NCBI RefSeq assembly: GCF_020283565.1
Contig: NC_060062.1
Span: forward strand, 54,148,439-54,212,438
Source: Trifolium pratense
Lineage: Eukaryota > Streptophyta > Magnoliopsida > Fabales > Fabaceae
Reading direction: 5' to 3'
Length of the DNA: 64,000 nucleotides
Each line of letters opens with the position of its first letter. The first letter of the stretch is position 1. Below, one piece after another: positions 22,726-33,145 of this stretch. The notes beneath the pieces are model-generated. The model saw only the letters and a list, made by a program, of their open reading frames with translations. It ran no database searches and was not told the origin of the DNA. The position numbers were made by a program, and so were the translations under genes.

Positions 22726-25302
22726 ATAATAATAATAATAATATTTTATTCAAAATTTACATTTGTTGTTTTTTGAGATGCAAAATGTTTTAATAAAGTA
22801 TATCAATTGTGTGTATCTATACATATTTTTGAGGTCTTTTTAATTTTTTTTGTATTTATGTATTTATTCTTAGGATTTTTAATACATGAAAAAACAGTTT
22901 TTTAAGCCTAAAACCCTTTGCTTTAATAGCTTGGGCCGTAGGCCACCCTGTAAATGTTATACTTTTCCCACTTCTAATATCAGCTCTCATGTGTATGCAT
23001 CATCTAATAAAATCACTAAAGCTGTGCCATTAAGATGTACATTTATAGACAATTTGTATGATCTAGATCATAAGTGTACTTAGAGATGTCAACAGAATAG
23101 AGGCAAGAATTATCTCCCCGCTCCATGTCCCATCAAGTGATTTCAGCTAGCCCCCTCCCGATCGCAGTTGTGGGTGATAGAACTGTGATCCTCCCTATCA
23201 AGTTCAGTGTCAATCACCACTTGAACAACTAACGCTCGGTTATCATTTTTCACTTATAGTTAAATTGGTAGTAAAAAATATCAAAGTTAACAATAAAACA
23301 AATTTAACCATAAATTAGTAAACAACTTGGAAACAAAGTCTTTGTAGGGACGAGGGTTTCGGGGTATGACCCTCGTCGTCCCTGCAGAGGAAAAATTCCC
23401 CCTTGACCCTCGTCTCTGAGAATTCTCAATTATTATGAGCACAAATTGACATCCCTGTGCACACTCCTCGCTACTAGGCCTGTAAAAAATGCAGCAAAAG
23501 GCCAATTTATTTTTTTTTTTTTATATATATCTATCATAAATTTAGTTACCTGAATATCAGAATTTTTAAGTTGTTGGACATATGCAGCCTCGATTGAACT
23601 AATAAATGAATCATCATCATCATCAAATTCTTGTTCACAATTTCCTCCTTCCATATTTAAGGACAGTAACTCTTGAAAATAATTATTAATTTCTTGGACA
23701 TAAAATTCCCACTGGTTTTGGTCAAGATGTGCCTCAAAATTTGTTGAGGAAGTTGATGATCTACTTGAATTTGAAACTCTTTCGTTGGAATCAATGGTTT
23801 TATCACAGAACACTCTTTCTATCCAATCTATAAAATTTGTTTTGTTATCTCTCATTTTAGCAACCTTGACTCCACTATCATCCTCCATGGTTATTTCATC
23901 ATTGTTCACTCTTGGTGAAACTTGTTTTCCTCCACATATTATGAACAACTCACAAAATTCAGGCTTGTATTGATGAACATAGAATAATCCATTCATGACA
24001 TCTTTTGATTTCCTATACAAACATGAAAATGTAAGTCATTGAAGAGTTGTTATGTACATCAGTACATAGAATCTAGATTTTTTTTACCTGTACATCCAAT
24101 CAAATTATATTATGATTCTGCTTTAAAATTATGTTAATTTCTAAAATATCTCAACAAATATTTGTAGAAAGTTTTAAACCAACACTAAAATTATTTCATT
24201 TTTTTTTTTGGTACAAAATTAATTCAATTTTAATCTATGCATTTAATTAAAAAAAGGTTTATTTTATTATTTTATCATCTTTATTTACCAATTACAAAAA
24301 AATATATATTATATTGTTTTAGACTAATAATGTTAGAACCAAATTATAGAGACTAAAAGCCACTAGGTTTGGTCTAGTGGTAAGGGATTTGGGTAGTACG
24401 TTATATGTCCTGGGTTCGATCCTAGCTCACTGTAAACCAAAAAAAAATTAAATTATAGAGACTAAAATTAATATTTGTGACAGAGACTAAAATTTTATAT
24501 AACTCTTAGAAATAGAGACAGAGAGTGTGATTCTAGTTCAATTGGTAGAAATGTCAAAATTGCTAGGTGAATGTCGTGATCGCAGTTCAAACTCCGGTCT
24601 CTCCTCTTTGTGTGTGTGAGAGAGAGTTTCCAATTGCTTGTCATTTCGTTCATTAAAAAAAAAAAAAAAAGAGAAGAGAAGAGAGAGTACATGGAAGGCC
24701 TCATGAATGAAAATCCAATGACCAATTTGGTTATTCCAAGACCAAGGATCAAGTCTATAGTGAGATTATGCATTGGTTCATCAAATTTCTCAACCTCAAA
24801 TGTTTCAGCTGGAACCTGCAATACATAGGCAAAGATAACTTACATTAATTGGAGGAAATAATTTAAACCAATCTCTCCTTTCATTTGAAAGTACTAAAAT
24901 TAATTTCCTCACTTTGTCACATAAAGCTATATACTTGGAAAGCAAATTGTTGATTATGTTTTGCTCATATTTCCTGATACGTTCTAGTTTTTCTTCACAT
25001 GCACCTTTTGCAGGGAGTTTTCCAACTGCAAAAGAAAAAATCATAAAATATAACTCAATTGGTAGGAACATTGCATATAATTTACAAGACCGCGATTGGA
25101 ATCCTGATACTCCTACTTAAGTAAGAAACTTACGAAGTGTATAAACATAATCATTGGAAGTATTGTAGTTAACATGTAAAATGATTATAGAAATATTTGG
25201 ATGAGAATTCCATTTCTTGAGAGCCCAATCCAATGTTTGAAATCCATCTACCACATCATAGCCAACTGCAACATAGATTTTTTCATATTGAGTTGCATCC
25301 AT
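20463..25302 (-). CDS. USP / coiled-coil / pseudokinase / U-box protein (775 aa)
   Basis: Member of the plant U-box E3 family that joins a USP-like N-terminus, a coiled coil, a kinase domain and a C-terminal U-box (Arabidopsis PUB33/35 type). Seven exons on the minus strand keep phase: 25302-25134, 25025-24913, 24815-24691, 24012-23550, 22572-22432, 22168-21053, 20663-20463. Residues about 8-135 are USP-like (IYVAVGYD near the start, LGLGITKLVIGFSFMRPSM at the end). Residues about 290-440 are Lys/Glu-rich coiled coil. Kinase-like sequence spans about 461-691 and the U-box about 705-775 (LCPIQK, AADGFSYE, IEEWL). The kinase part looks dead: Lys502 (VAIKML) remains, but the Gly loop is degenerate, HRD is HCH (587-589), DFG is TFC (606-608), and the activation segment is nearly absent. 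The U-box could still recruit E2 enzymes. Substrates are unknown. Intron 3 has an unusual donor (GTACTC) beside a SINE tail. Confidence 0.88.
20713..20982. mobile_element. Inverted-repeat MITE in last intron of U-box gene
   Basis: The left end GCAAACCACCATTTTGGT and the right end (complement GCAAACCACCATTTTGAT) match. The similarity continues inward through AACTCGTTRTA-type sequence. The element lies inside the intron 21052-20664. Confidence 0.7.
22676..22742. repeat. (TTA)n / (TAA)n microsatellite
   Basis: About 16 TTA units run directly into TAA units. The tract lies in intron 4 of the U-box gene. Confidence 0.95.
24360..24432 (+). mobile_element. tRNA-like SINE fragment, family 2
   Basis: An A box TGGTCTAGTGG (24370-24380) is followed by a B box GGGTTCGATCC (24412-24422) at tRNA-like spacing, then an A-rich tail. 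The same family occurs on the minus strand at 39275-39345. It lies in intron 3 of the U-box gene. Confidence 0.7.
24529..24670 (+). mobile_element. SINE (same family as 17128-17265) beside exon 3 of the U-box gene
   Basis: TCTAGTTCAATTGGTAGAAATG, TTTGTGTGTGTGAG and a poly-A tail match the intron 5 SINE of the NAT gene in order and spacing. Short flanking repeats with AGAGAGT may be the target duplication. The tail ends about 20 bp from the minus-strand splice donor of exon 3 (24690). Confidence 0.7.
25045..25120 (+). repeat. Possible tRNA-like SINE fragment in intron 1 of the U-box gene
   Basis: TAACTCAATTGGTAGG resembles an A box, and GCGATTGGAATCC about 45 bp on resembles a degenerate B box. 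No tail or target duplication was found. Confidence 0.35.
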
Positions 25303-27178
25303 GACTTTTAGGATTGTTAAGGTACCTTAATGTTAGGCTAGTCAAGACTCATTTGTGATAAATTTATTATTTGGAAAATATAGATAATGGGCAATATTTA
25401 CTAGAGTTTGTTGAATGCTATTACGTTGTTGTTGTTGTTGTTGTTGTTGTTTTTCATATTTATTATTTGTTGAACCTTATTTGGACTTTCTCGTCTTGCT
25501 TTCTACACTTGGAAGGTAATATTCTTAGGATATGTCCTTAGGATATGTATATTCTTCTAGCATGAATTCATTTGTTTAGTTTTTTTTCTTGTCCTATATA
25601 TTTGTTTAGTTAAAATGACTGAAACAATTTTATATTTTTTGAAATGGAAACAATTTTGTATACTAGTAATTCCTAGATTTGTTTTTTGTTGCTTAACTCA
25701 AGAAATGATTCCTAGTAATCTGGAATTTATTCAGAAGATAAATAAAGTCTGGAACAAAGATTGTTCAATTCAAAATTCGGATTCGATTTTCTCAAATGAT
25801 TCGTCACTAATTTTTAAGAACAGAACAAATATTTTGTTTACTTCAAATCAAATTAAAATGATGAAAACAGTTCAAGTCACTGGATCAAGAGATTTCTACT
25901 TTAAAGAAAGAAAATGACTTATTAGTATTTCTTTTGGAAAGCAAATAATGGTTGAGATTTACTTTTGTCATCCTATTTTATTTCTCGCGGGCCTTACGAA
26001 ATTATCAAAATACCCTCATCCGCTAGGTAGTGGACACCTCCTAAAATATCCTACCTTTATAACTTCCACTACTTAAGTAACAGGCGACATTTTTCAAAAA
26101 AATCTCATTTTTATAACGCCTCTAATTAAGTAGTGGGAGAGTAAAAAAACTGAAAGACGTATAGGGCACGTGAGTAACTGTTAGGGTGACAAAAATAAAA
26201 TCTCATAATTGTTAGATATGATGGGAGGGACTTGGATTGTCTCCAATGTCAATTCGAACTGCAGACAAAAAAAAAAAAAAGAACATGGCTAAAATTTCAT
26301 TGGAAAATAATTTAATGGAGAGAATCTCTTCTTGATACACGTACCTCCAATGGAATTAAACACCACAATTTAACCTATTGAATATTGATACACGACCTCT
26401 TTAACTCTTACTATTTATACACCCAACAATTTTCAGCACCCACTTTCCCATCCATGTGGAACGGGACTCGTATTTTTGATATATCAAGTTATCAACAACC
26501 TCCTCATTAAAGAGTTCCTCCAATCGGCTGATATTCTCCCCCTCAAGCAAAATCTCTTTCATCCACACACTTGCGTTGCAGTTGAAATTCAACATTAACA
26601 TGACACACAATCTGACAAATGGAATATTTTATAAGAAATTCATATTGTTTGAAGAACTTTAATACCACAATTACTTAGTATTTATAATAAATAAATATAT
26701 TGTACAAAATAAATAAATACTAGTAAACAAATGGAATATTTTATACAAAATTCAACTTTCAGAAGCATCATTTCAGCTCTTCGTATAAATTAGTAATTAC
26801 CCTTCAATCTTCATATAAATTATAATGAAAAGAAGATATCAATAGGGACACTATCTTTTTCGAAACCTATATCCTAAATTCCTAATAATAAAAGTCGTTG
26901 GTAGCAAGTCAATGATGAAATTTCATGGTCATCAGGAGGCAAAAACATAGAAATCAAATAATGATTTTGTAGCACTATAATATCAACATATGAATCAAAT
27001 AATGATTTAGTAGCACTATAATATCAACCCAATCGACTTCAACTCAAAGGTATCAATGTTCACACACATTAGCTTCAACTCACAATCATTATATTATATA
27101 TAGATCAATTGTATTGCACAATATATGCACCATACACATTTCCATTAATTTCATCCAATTCTCCAAGACTCAATTTAA
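25303..27178. other. Intergenic spacer, divergent upstream regions
   Basis: It contains a (GTT)n run at about 25425-25451 and a direct repeat of about 41 bp at 26950-27029 (core TAGCACTATAATATCAAC) close upstream of the receptor kinase. The short frames near 25615 and 26401 have no recognisable domain. The space serves as upstream DNA for both the U-box gene (minus) and the receptor kinase (plus). Confidence 0.55.
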
Positions 27179-30100
27179 ATGAATCTGTTTTGTTCAACAT
27201 GCTTTCATGTTTTCCTTCTCTTTGCTACTACACTAACACTATGTCTCCAACATAAGAATACTGCTAGTGCCTTAGGAAATGATACAGACCAATTGTCATT
27301 ACTAAGATTCAAAGAAACAATACTAGATGACCCTTTTGGTATCTTGAAATTTTGGAATACTTCAACTTACTTTTGCAACTGGCATGGAGTCACATGCAGC
27401 CACAAACATCAAAGGGTCACTTCTTTGAACCTACAAGGATATGACTTACTTGGATTGATACCACCTGAAATTGGAAACCTCACCTTTCTAAGGTATGTTA
27501 ACCTTCAAAACAATAGCTTCTATGGTGAAATCCCACAAGAAATAGGTCATTTGTTTAGGCTGAAAGAGCTTTATCTAACCAATAACACATTAAAGGGTCA
27601 AATTCCAACCAACTTGTCTAGTTGTTCTGAACTCAAGAGCTTGAGTTTAACAGGAAACAAACTAGTTGGAAAAATACCAAAGGAGCTTGGTTATCTAACT
27701 AAGCTAGAAGTTCTATCAATTGGTATGAACAATTTGACTGGTGAAATACCTGCATCTATAGGAAACCTTACATCTCTTAGGATTCTCATTTTAGGAATCA
27801 ATAATTTGAATGGAAAATTACCTGAAGAGATAGGCCATTTGAAAAACTTGACACATATCTCTATTGCATCAAACAAACTATATGGTATGCTTCCTTTTAC
27901 ATTATTTAATATGTCATCTCTCACTTACTTCTCAGCTGGTGTCAATCAATTTAATGGCTCTTTACCTGCCAACATGTTCCTCACACTTCCTAATCTCCAA
28001 CAATTTGGCATTGGTATGAATAAGATCTCGGGTCCTATCCCGATTTCGATATCGAATGCGACACAATTGTTGTTATTTAACATCCCTAGGAATAACTTTG
28101 TTGGACAAGTTCCAACTGGAATAGGAAATTTAAAAGAGATCTGGTCCATTGCTATGGAATATAATCATCTAGGGAGTAATTCATCCAAGGACTTGGATTT
28201 CTTGACATCTTTGACAAACTGCACAAATTTAAAAGTGTTGGATTTAAATCTAAACAACTTTGGTGGTTCTTTACCAAACTCTATAGCAAACTTTTCAGAT
28301 CAATTGAATCAGTTTTATATTGGTGGAAATCAGATTACTGGAAATATTCCTGCAGGATTAGGAAATCTCGTCAACTTGATCGGCTTGGACTTGGAGCTCA
28401 ACCTTCTCTCAGGCTCCATTCCAACTTCTTTCGGAAATTTTAAAAAGATACAATCATTAACATTGAATGTAAACAAACTTTCAGGAAAGATTCCATCATC
28501 ACTTGGTAACCTTAGTCAGGTATTTCAACTGGACTTATCGAACAATATGCTAGAAGGAAACATTCCTCCTACTATTGGTAATTGCAAAATGTTGCAATAC
28601 TTGGACCTTTCAAATAATCACCTTAGTGGAACCATTCCTTGGCAAGTCATTGGTCTTCCTTCATTGTCAATGTTACTCAACTTATCCCATAATTCATTAA
28701 ATGGAAGCCTACCCTTTGAAATCGGCAACCTGAAAAGCATTAATAAGTTGGATGCTTCTAAAAATTTTCTGTCTGGTGAGATTCCTGCAACAATTGGACA
28801 ATGCATAGGTTTAGAATACCTTAACTTACAAGGGAACTTTTTCCAGGGAGCCATGCCTTCATCTTTGGCTTCATTGAAAGGCCTTCAGTATTTAGATTTG
28901 TCACAAAACAACTTGTTAGGGTCAATTCCAGAAGGTCTAGAGAGTATTCCTGTTCTACAGTACTTGAATATTTCTTTTAACAGGTTGAATGGTGAAGTAC
29001 CGACAGAAGGCGTGTTTAGAAATGAAAGTGCAATATCTGTGAAAAATAACAATGACCTTTGTGGTGGTATCAGAGAGTTACATCTACATCCATGTGTTGT
29101 CAAAGAAAAGGAACACAAAAACCAAAAGGCCTGGAAAATAATAGTAATAATAATTTGTGTGGTTTGTTTTCTTCTTTTGTTATCTTTCTATATTGTAGTA
29201 TTTTTGAAGAAGAGACCACATTGGAGAACTTCCAATTTTCCATCAACAATAGATCAAAATGCAAAGATCTCATACAAAACACTTTATCAAGCAACAAATG
29301 GATTCTCTTCCAACAACTTGATAGGATCTGGTGGTTTTGGATTTGTATATAAAGGAATTCTGGAGTCAGAAGAAAGAGTTGTTGCTATAAAGGTCTTGAA
29401 CCTTCAAGTCAAGGGAGCTCACAAGAGTTTCATCGCGGAATGTAATGCACTCAAAAGTATCCGTCATAGAAATCTTGTCAAGATTCTAACATGTTGCTCA
29501 AGTATGGATTACAATGGTAATGAGTTCAAAGCTTTAGTTTTTGAATACATGGAAAATGGAAGCTTGGATAAATGGCTACTTCCCGACTCCGAAATCAGAG
29601 GTCAGCCAAATTTGAACCTTCTTCAAAGACTAAATATTCTGACAGATGTTGCTTGTGCAATACACTATCTACACTATGAATCTGAGCAGCCAATCATTCA
29701 CTGTGATTTAAAGCCAAGCAACATCCTTCTTCATAATGACATGGTTGCTCATGTTAGTGATTTTGGACTAGCAAGAATTCTATGTGCCATCAACGGTATC
29801 TCTGATCTACAAACTAGCACAATTGGATTCAATGGAACAATTGGATATGCTCCTCCAGGTATAGTTTGATACCATTTAATTTATGCTTTTTAAATTGTTC
29901 CGATTCACCAAAAAGTCTCACATTTCTTGTGAATCGAGTCTAAGTGTGGTTTGTAAACACTCATTTCCTCGACCCACTGAGTCGCCTTTTAACTAAGGAC
30001 ATAACCATTAGGACTTATAAAAGACCTAAAATGGACAATACCTGAAAAAAGAGGTGCAGCAGACTTGTGGTCGGAACAGAAATGTTTTTATATCCTAATT

Positions 30101-30574
30101 GTATGCCTTTATAAGTAACATGTTTTCATTATTTGTGTGATTAATCCTAAAGTGCATAATTTTCAGAATATGGAGTGGGAAGTCATGTTTCTGCACAGGG
30201 TGATGTGTATAGCTTTGGAATTCTTTTACTGGAAATACTAACGAGAAGAAAACCAACAGATGAAATGTTTACAAATGGTATGAATCTTTATTCTTTTGTC
30301 AAGGTTTCACTGCCAGATAAACTGCTAGAGATAGTAGACTCAACTCTACTCTCAAGAGAATTGATACAAACAACTGTACCAACATCAGCAGAAGAAGATG
30401 AAAATAATAGTGATCAGAATCTAAGCCACTTGCATCCTAATGATTTGAAGCAGTGCTTACTTGAACTCTTATATTGGACTTGCTTGTTCAGCAGAGTCAC
30501 CAAGAGAAAGAATAAATATGAAGGATGTCACCAGGGAGCTAGATGTAATTAGAAATGCTCTTTCCAGGAAGTAG
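27179..30574 (+). CDS. LRR-XII receptor-like kinase (EFR/Xa21-like) with 3' frameshift
   Basis: Plasma-membrane receptor kinase of LRR subfamily XII, the group that includes bacterial-pattern receptors. Exon 1 is 27179-29858 and exon 2 starts at 30167; the intron falls in the usual place, just before EYGVGS. It has a signal peptide (about 1-30), an LRR cap with CNWHGVTC, about 20 LRRs with many N-glycosylation sites, a membrane helix (about 654-676), a Gly loop GSGGFGFVYKG (about 715), HCDLKPSN (about 840; non-RD, as in this subfamily) and DFGLA (about 861). In exon 2 the frame runs to a stop at 30552, but the last part does not fit the family. Family-like sequence (GLACSAESPRERINMKDV, ending at TAG 30574) continues one base out of phase from about 30476. 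This indicates a net +1 or -2 change between about 30455 and 30476. Either the protein has an altered tail (about 1021 aa) or the gene is a young pseudogene. Confidence 0.88.
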
Positions 30575-30602
30575 ACCAATTAGGCTTTCTTTAATTTCAC
30601 TT

Positions 30603-30606
<4 letters not shown>

Positions 30607-30662
<56 letters not shown>
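30607..30662. repeat. (AT)n microsatellite
   Basis: About 28 AT units directly downstream of the receptor kinase stop. Confidence 0.95.
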
Positions 30663-30667
<5 letters not shown>

Positions 30668-31379
30668 CATATTATGTATGTGTGCGCGTATGTGGGTACG
30701 GATTGCAGGTTGATTGTGAATTTTCTAATTGGTTGGTTGTAATGTCTCTCTTAAAAATTAAAAGGTTGTTTAAATTTGTATAATCTTTCTATGGCAAAAT
30801 CTCTGCTAAGTTTTAAGTAATGCTGCTTGCAGTTGCAGCTATGACACTAATATTTAACATAACAACCTGATAATAATCTAGGTATTTATTTTGCTAATTA
30901 TAAATGAAATCATATTTGTATGTGCTTTGCAAACTAAATGGGAAATGTCTAGTTTGTTCTGCATGAAGCTTGATGCAAGAAACAATGCAAGTTTTTCTGG
31001 CATTCATTATTTAATACTAATAAGCCATATCACAAACATTTGAGGTGCATCATCAATTATAGTACAAACAAAACCAGATAAGCAATATATACTACGAATA
31101 GGGCAAGGAGTGAGAGCTAGCGGATCAGAAAGATTTTTATGGAATGTCCTACTCCTGCCCGAACCTTGCCAATGCTGTTGCAGTAACCAAACTTTCACTA
31201 TTAATTAATCTTGAAACCCCCAGAAAAATGTAAAAGGTGAATAGAGCCTCCATCTACTTTTGCATAACTCTTGTTGCAAACTCATGTAAAAACTCATGAA
31301 ATAAACTATTGTTTATTTCTATTTGGAAAGAAAATTGTTTATAATTCAAATTCATGCTATTATAGTAGAACTCCTTGGG

Positions 31380-31585
31380 TTATTTAAGGCTCATTTGAAT
31401 TGACTTGTTTGAGCTTATTTATTGATATAAACACTTGGAAGACTATCCGGGAGAAATTATGACATATTCATAAGCTGTTTTCAACTTATTTTGATAAGCT
31501 CTCAAAGATAGCTTATGAAAACAGGTTATAGTTTATACGAAAACAAGCTTATACATAAGTGTTTATCCAAACAAACAATTAAAAG
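31380..31585. mobile_element. Degenerate MITE (AAGCTTAT/ATAAGTGTTT type)
   Basis: The left arm has TATTGATATAAACACTTGG and the right arm ATACATAAGTGTTTATCC. The centre holds TTCATAAGCTGTTTTCAACTT and TAGCTTATGAAAACAGGTTA, which pair. A related copy is in an AIL intron at about 37515-37682. No target duplication was fixed. Confidence 0.55.
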
Positions 31586-31808
31586 TTATAACTACCTAAA
31601 TACCTACCTAAATAGTATTAGACTATTGGAATTGAAAATTATAACTACCTAAATACCTCAAAAGTTCATTGATCATCATCAATTTACTTTGAAATTGAAC
31701 CAGATTTCTTCCCAAACACTTTACTCTTCTTCACCTGCACAGTATCACGGAAAGGAATTAAAAATGTGAAAACAAACTTAATCAATATAAAGAATCTTAA
31801 ATACAATC

Positions 31809-31810
<2 letters not shown>

Positions 31811-31841
<31 letters not shown>
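31811..31841. repeat. (GA)n microsatellite
   Basis: About 15 GA units. Confidence 0.95.
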
Positions 31842-31842
<1 letters not shown>

Positions 31843-31939
31843 TTTCGTATGAAGCAAAATTGAAGCGTGAATTTTAGTTAGTTTGAATTTCCGTTAAGGA
31901 TTGTATTTTTATAAAATAAGAACAAAAAAAAATTAAAAC

Positions 31940-32021
31940 CGTCGCCTGAGAGATTCGAACTCTCGCGGGGAAACCCCATGTACTTAGCAGGCACACGCCT
32001 TAACCACTCGGCCAAAGCGAC
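31940..32021 (-). tRNA. trnS-GCU: tRNA-Ser (anticodon GCT)
   Basis: Reading the minus strand from 32021, the gene starts GTCGCTTTGGCCGAGTGG and ends AGGCGAC plus a discriminator G, giving a 7-bp acceptor stem GTCGCTT/AGGCGAC (one G-T pair). The D arm TGGCCGAGTGGTTAAGG and T arm GAGAGTTCGAATCTCTC are canonical and serve as A and B boxes. The anticodon loop CTGCTAA gives GCT, which reads AGC/AGT serine codons. The long variable arm (TGGGGTTTCCCCGC) is the class II hallmark of tRNA-Ser. There is no intron, and the 3' CCA is not encoded, as expected of a nuclear tRNA. A T-run follows the gene on the minus strand. Confidence 0.95.
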
Positions 32022-32089
32022 TGGTTGATTATTTGTTCAAGAAGATTCAATTTGAACAATTCGGAATTGAGTAATAAAATGATATACAT

Positions 32090-32259
32090 GTGAAGCACAA
32101 ACACCGACACGGACACGACACGGACACGTCGACACCGATAAAAATTTAGAAAAATGACATAATTTAGTGTAATCATAAGTGTCGGTGTCAGTGTCGGAGA
32201 CGGACACCGACACGTGTCCGATACGGACAGCCTAATCTGAGGAGTGTCGGTGCTTCCTA
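32090..32259. mobile_element. hAT-like MITE with GACACGG repeats, 170 bp
   Basis: The ends are GTGAAGCAC and (complement) TAGGAAGCAC. They are flanked by the direct repeat ATATACAT (32082-32089 and 32260-32267). The interior is built of ACCGACACGGACAC-type repeats and their complements. The 8-bp duplication supports hAT. It lies only 68 bp upstream of the tRNA 5' end. Confidence 0.65.
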
Positions 32260-32367
32260 ATATACATTACATTTGATGCCAACGATCGTCTCTAACAAGC
32301 ACAAGCATGATCGAGGAGCCTTTTTTAAGCGCAATAATTAATCAAAATTAATGAGGATCAGAATGAA

Positions 32368-32775
32368 GGCCTAATTAGTCTTTTGGTCCCTTAAAGATAT
32401 TTTAGGTTTCGCAATGGTCCCTTAAAGGAAAAAAGATCTGGATTGGTCCCTTAAAGACACATATGTTTCTTAATTGGTCATTTCCGTCAATTTTTTTATA
32501 AAAAACGTTAGTTTTAGTTGACTGAATTGTGGATGTCATTAAGTGTAAGTGGTCCACCAAAAACCTTATTAATTTTTAAAATTTTAACTAGTGGAATTTT
32601 TTGTTATATTTGGAGTTAAAATTTAACGAAAAGGACCAATATGGCAAATATATATGTCTTTAAGGGACCAATCCGGACCTTTTTTTCTTTAAAGGACCAA
32701 TCTGAACCTTTTTTTCTTTAAGGGACCATTGTGAAACCTAAAATGCCTTTAAGGGACCAATAGACTAATTAAGCC
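32368..32775. mobile_element. Mutator-like MITE, GGTCCCTTAA family, 408 bp
   Basis: Long inverted repeats start GGCCTAATTAGTCTTTTGG and (complement) GGCTTAATTAGTCTATTGG, with several GGTCCCTTAA units. Flanking 9-bp repeats CAGAATGAA and CAAAATGAA match at 8 of 9 positions. Related elements lie at 55504 and 58281. Confidence 0.85.
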
Positions 32776-32914
32776 CAAAATGAATAACAAAAGGTACCAG
32801 AGTGAAATGGAAGATAAAAAAATGGAGTGGATCTGAACTCAAAGAGATATTGGAACTGTGATCGAGAGGCGATCGAAAGGGGCTGAAACTACTTACCTCC
32901 GAACTATATTAAAC

Positions 32915-33145
32915 TCCCCATTTGGCCATACTTATTTTCTACTTTTCTACTTCTCCTTAAAATAAATAAAAGAAATAGAGAAGTAAAAAATTGTATTTGA
33001 TCTTATTTCTCCTTGAAAGAATTGGAGAAATAAAGTAAAGAAGTAGAAAATAAGGAGAAGTTGGGTCAAACAAAATTTTTTACTTATTTACTACTTTTAA
33101 GGAGAATGAAAAAAAAAAGTGGAAAATAAGTAGGGCCAAAGGGAC
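32915..33145. mobile_element. Palindromic MITE (TTTGGCC..TACTTATTTTC)
   Basis: CATTTGGCCATACTTATTTTC on the left pairs with the complement of the right end (CTTTGGCCCTACTTATTTTCC or close), and the AAGGAGAA cores pair too. No target duplication was defined. Confidence 0.6.

Noticed and set aside
26401..26610. 69-codon minus-strand frame
   Set aside because: No recognisable domain, alternative start context, and AT-rich intergenic composition.
29059..29352. Overlapping frames within the LRR receptor kinase
   Set aside because: Shadows of the main coding frame.
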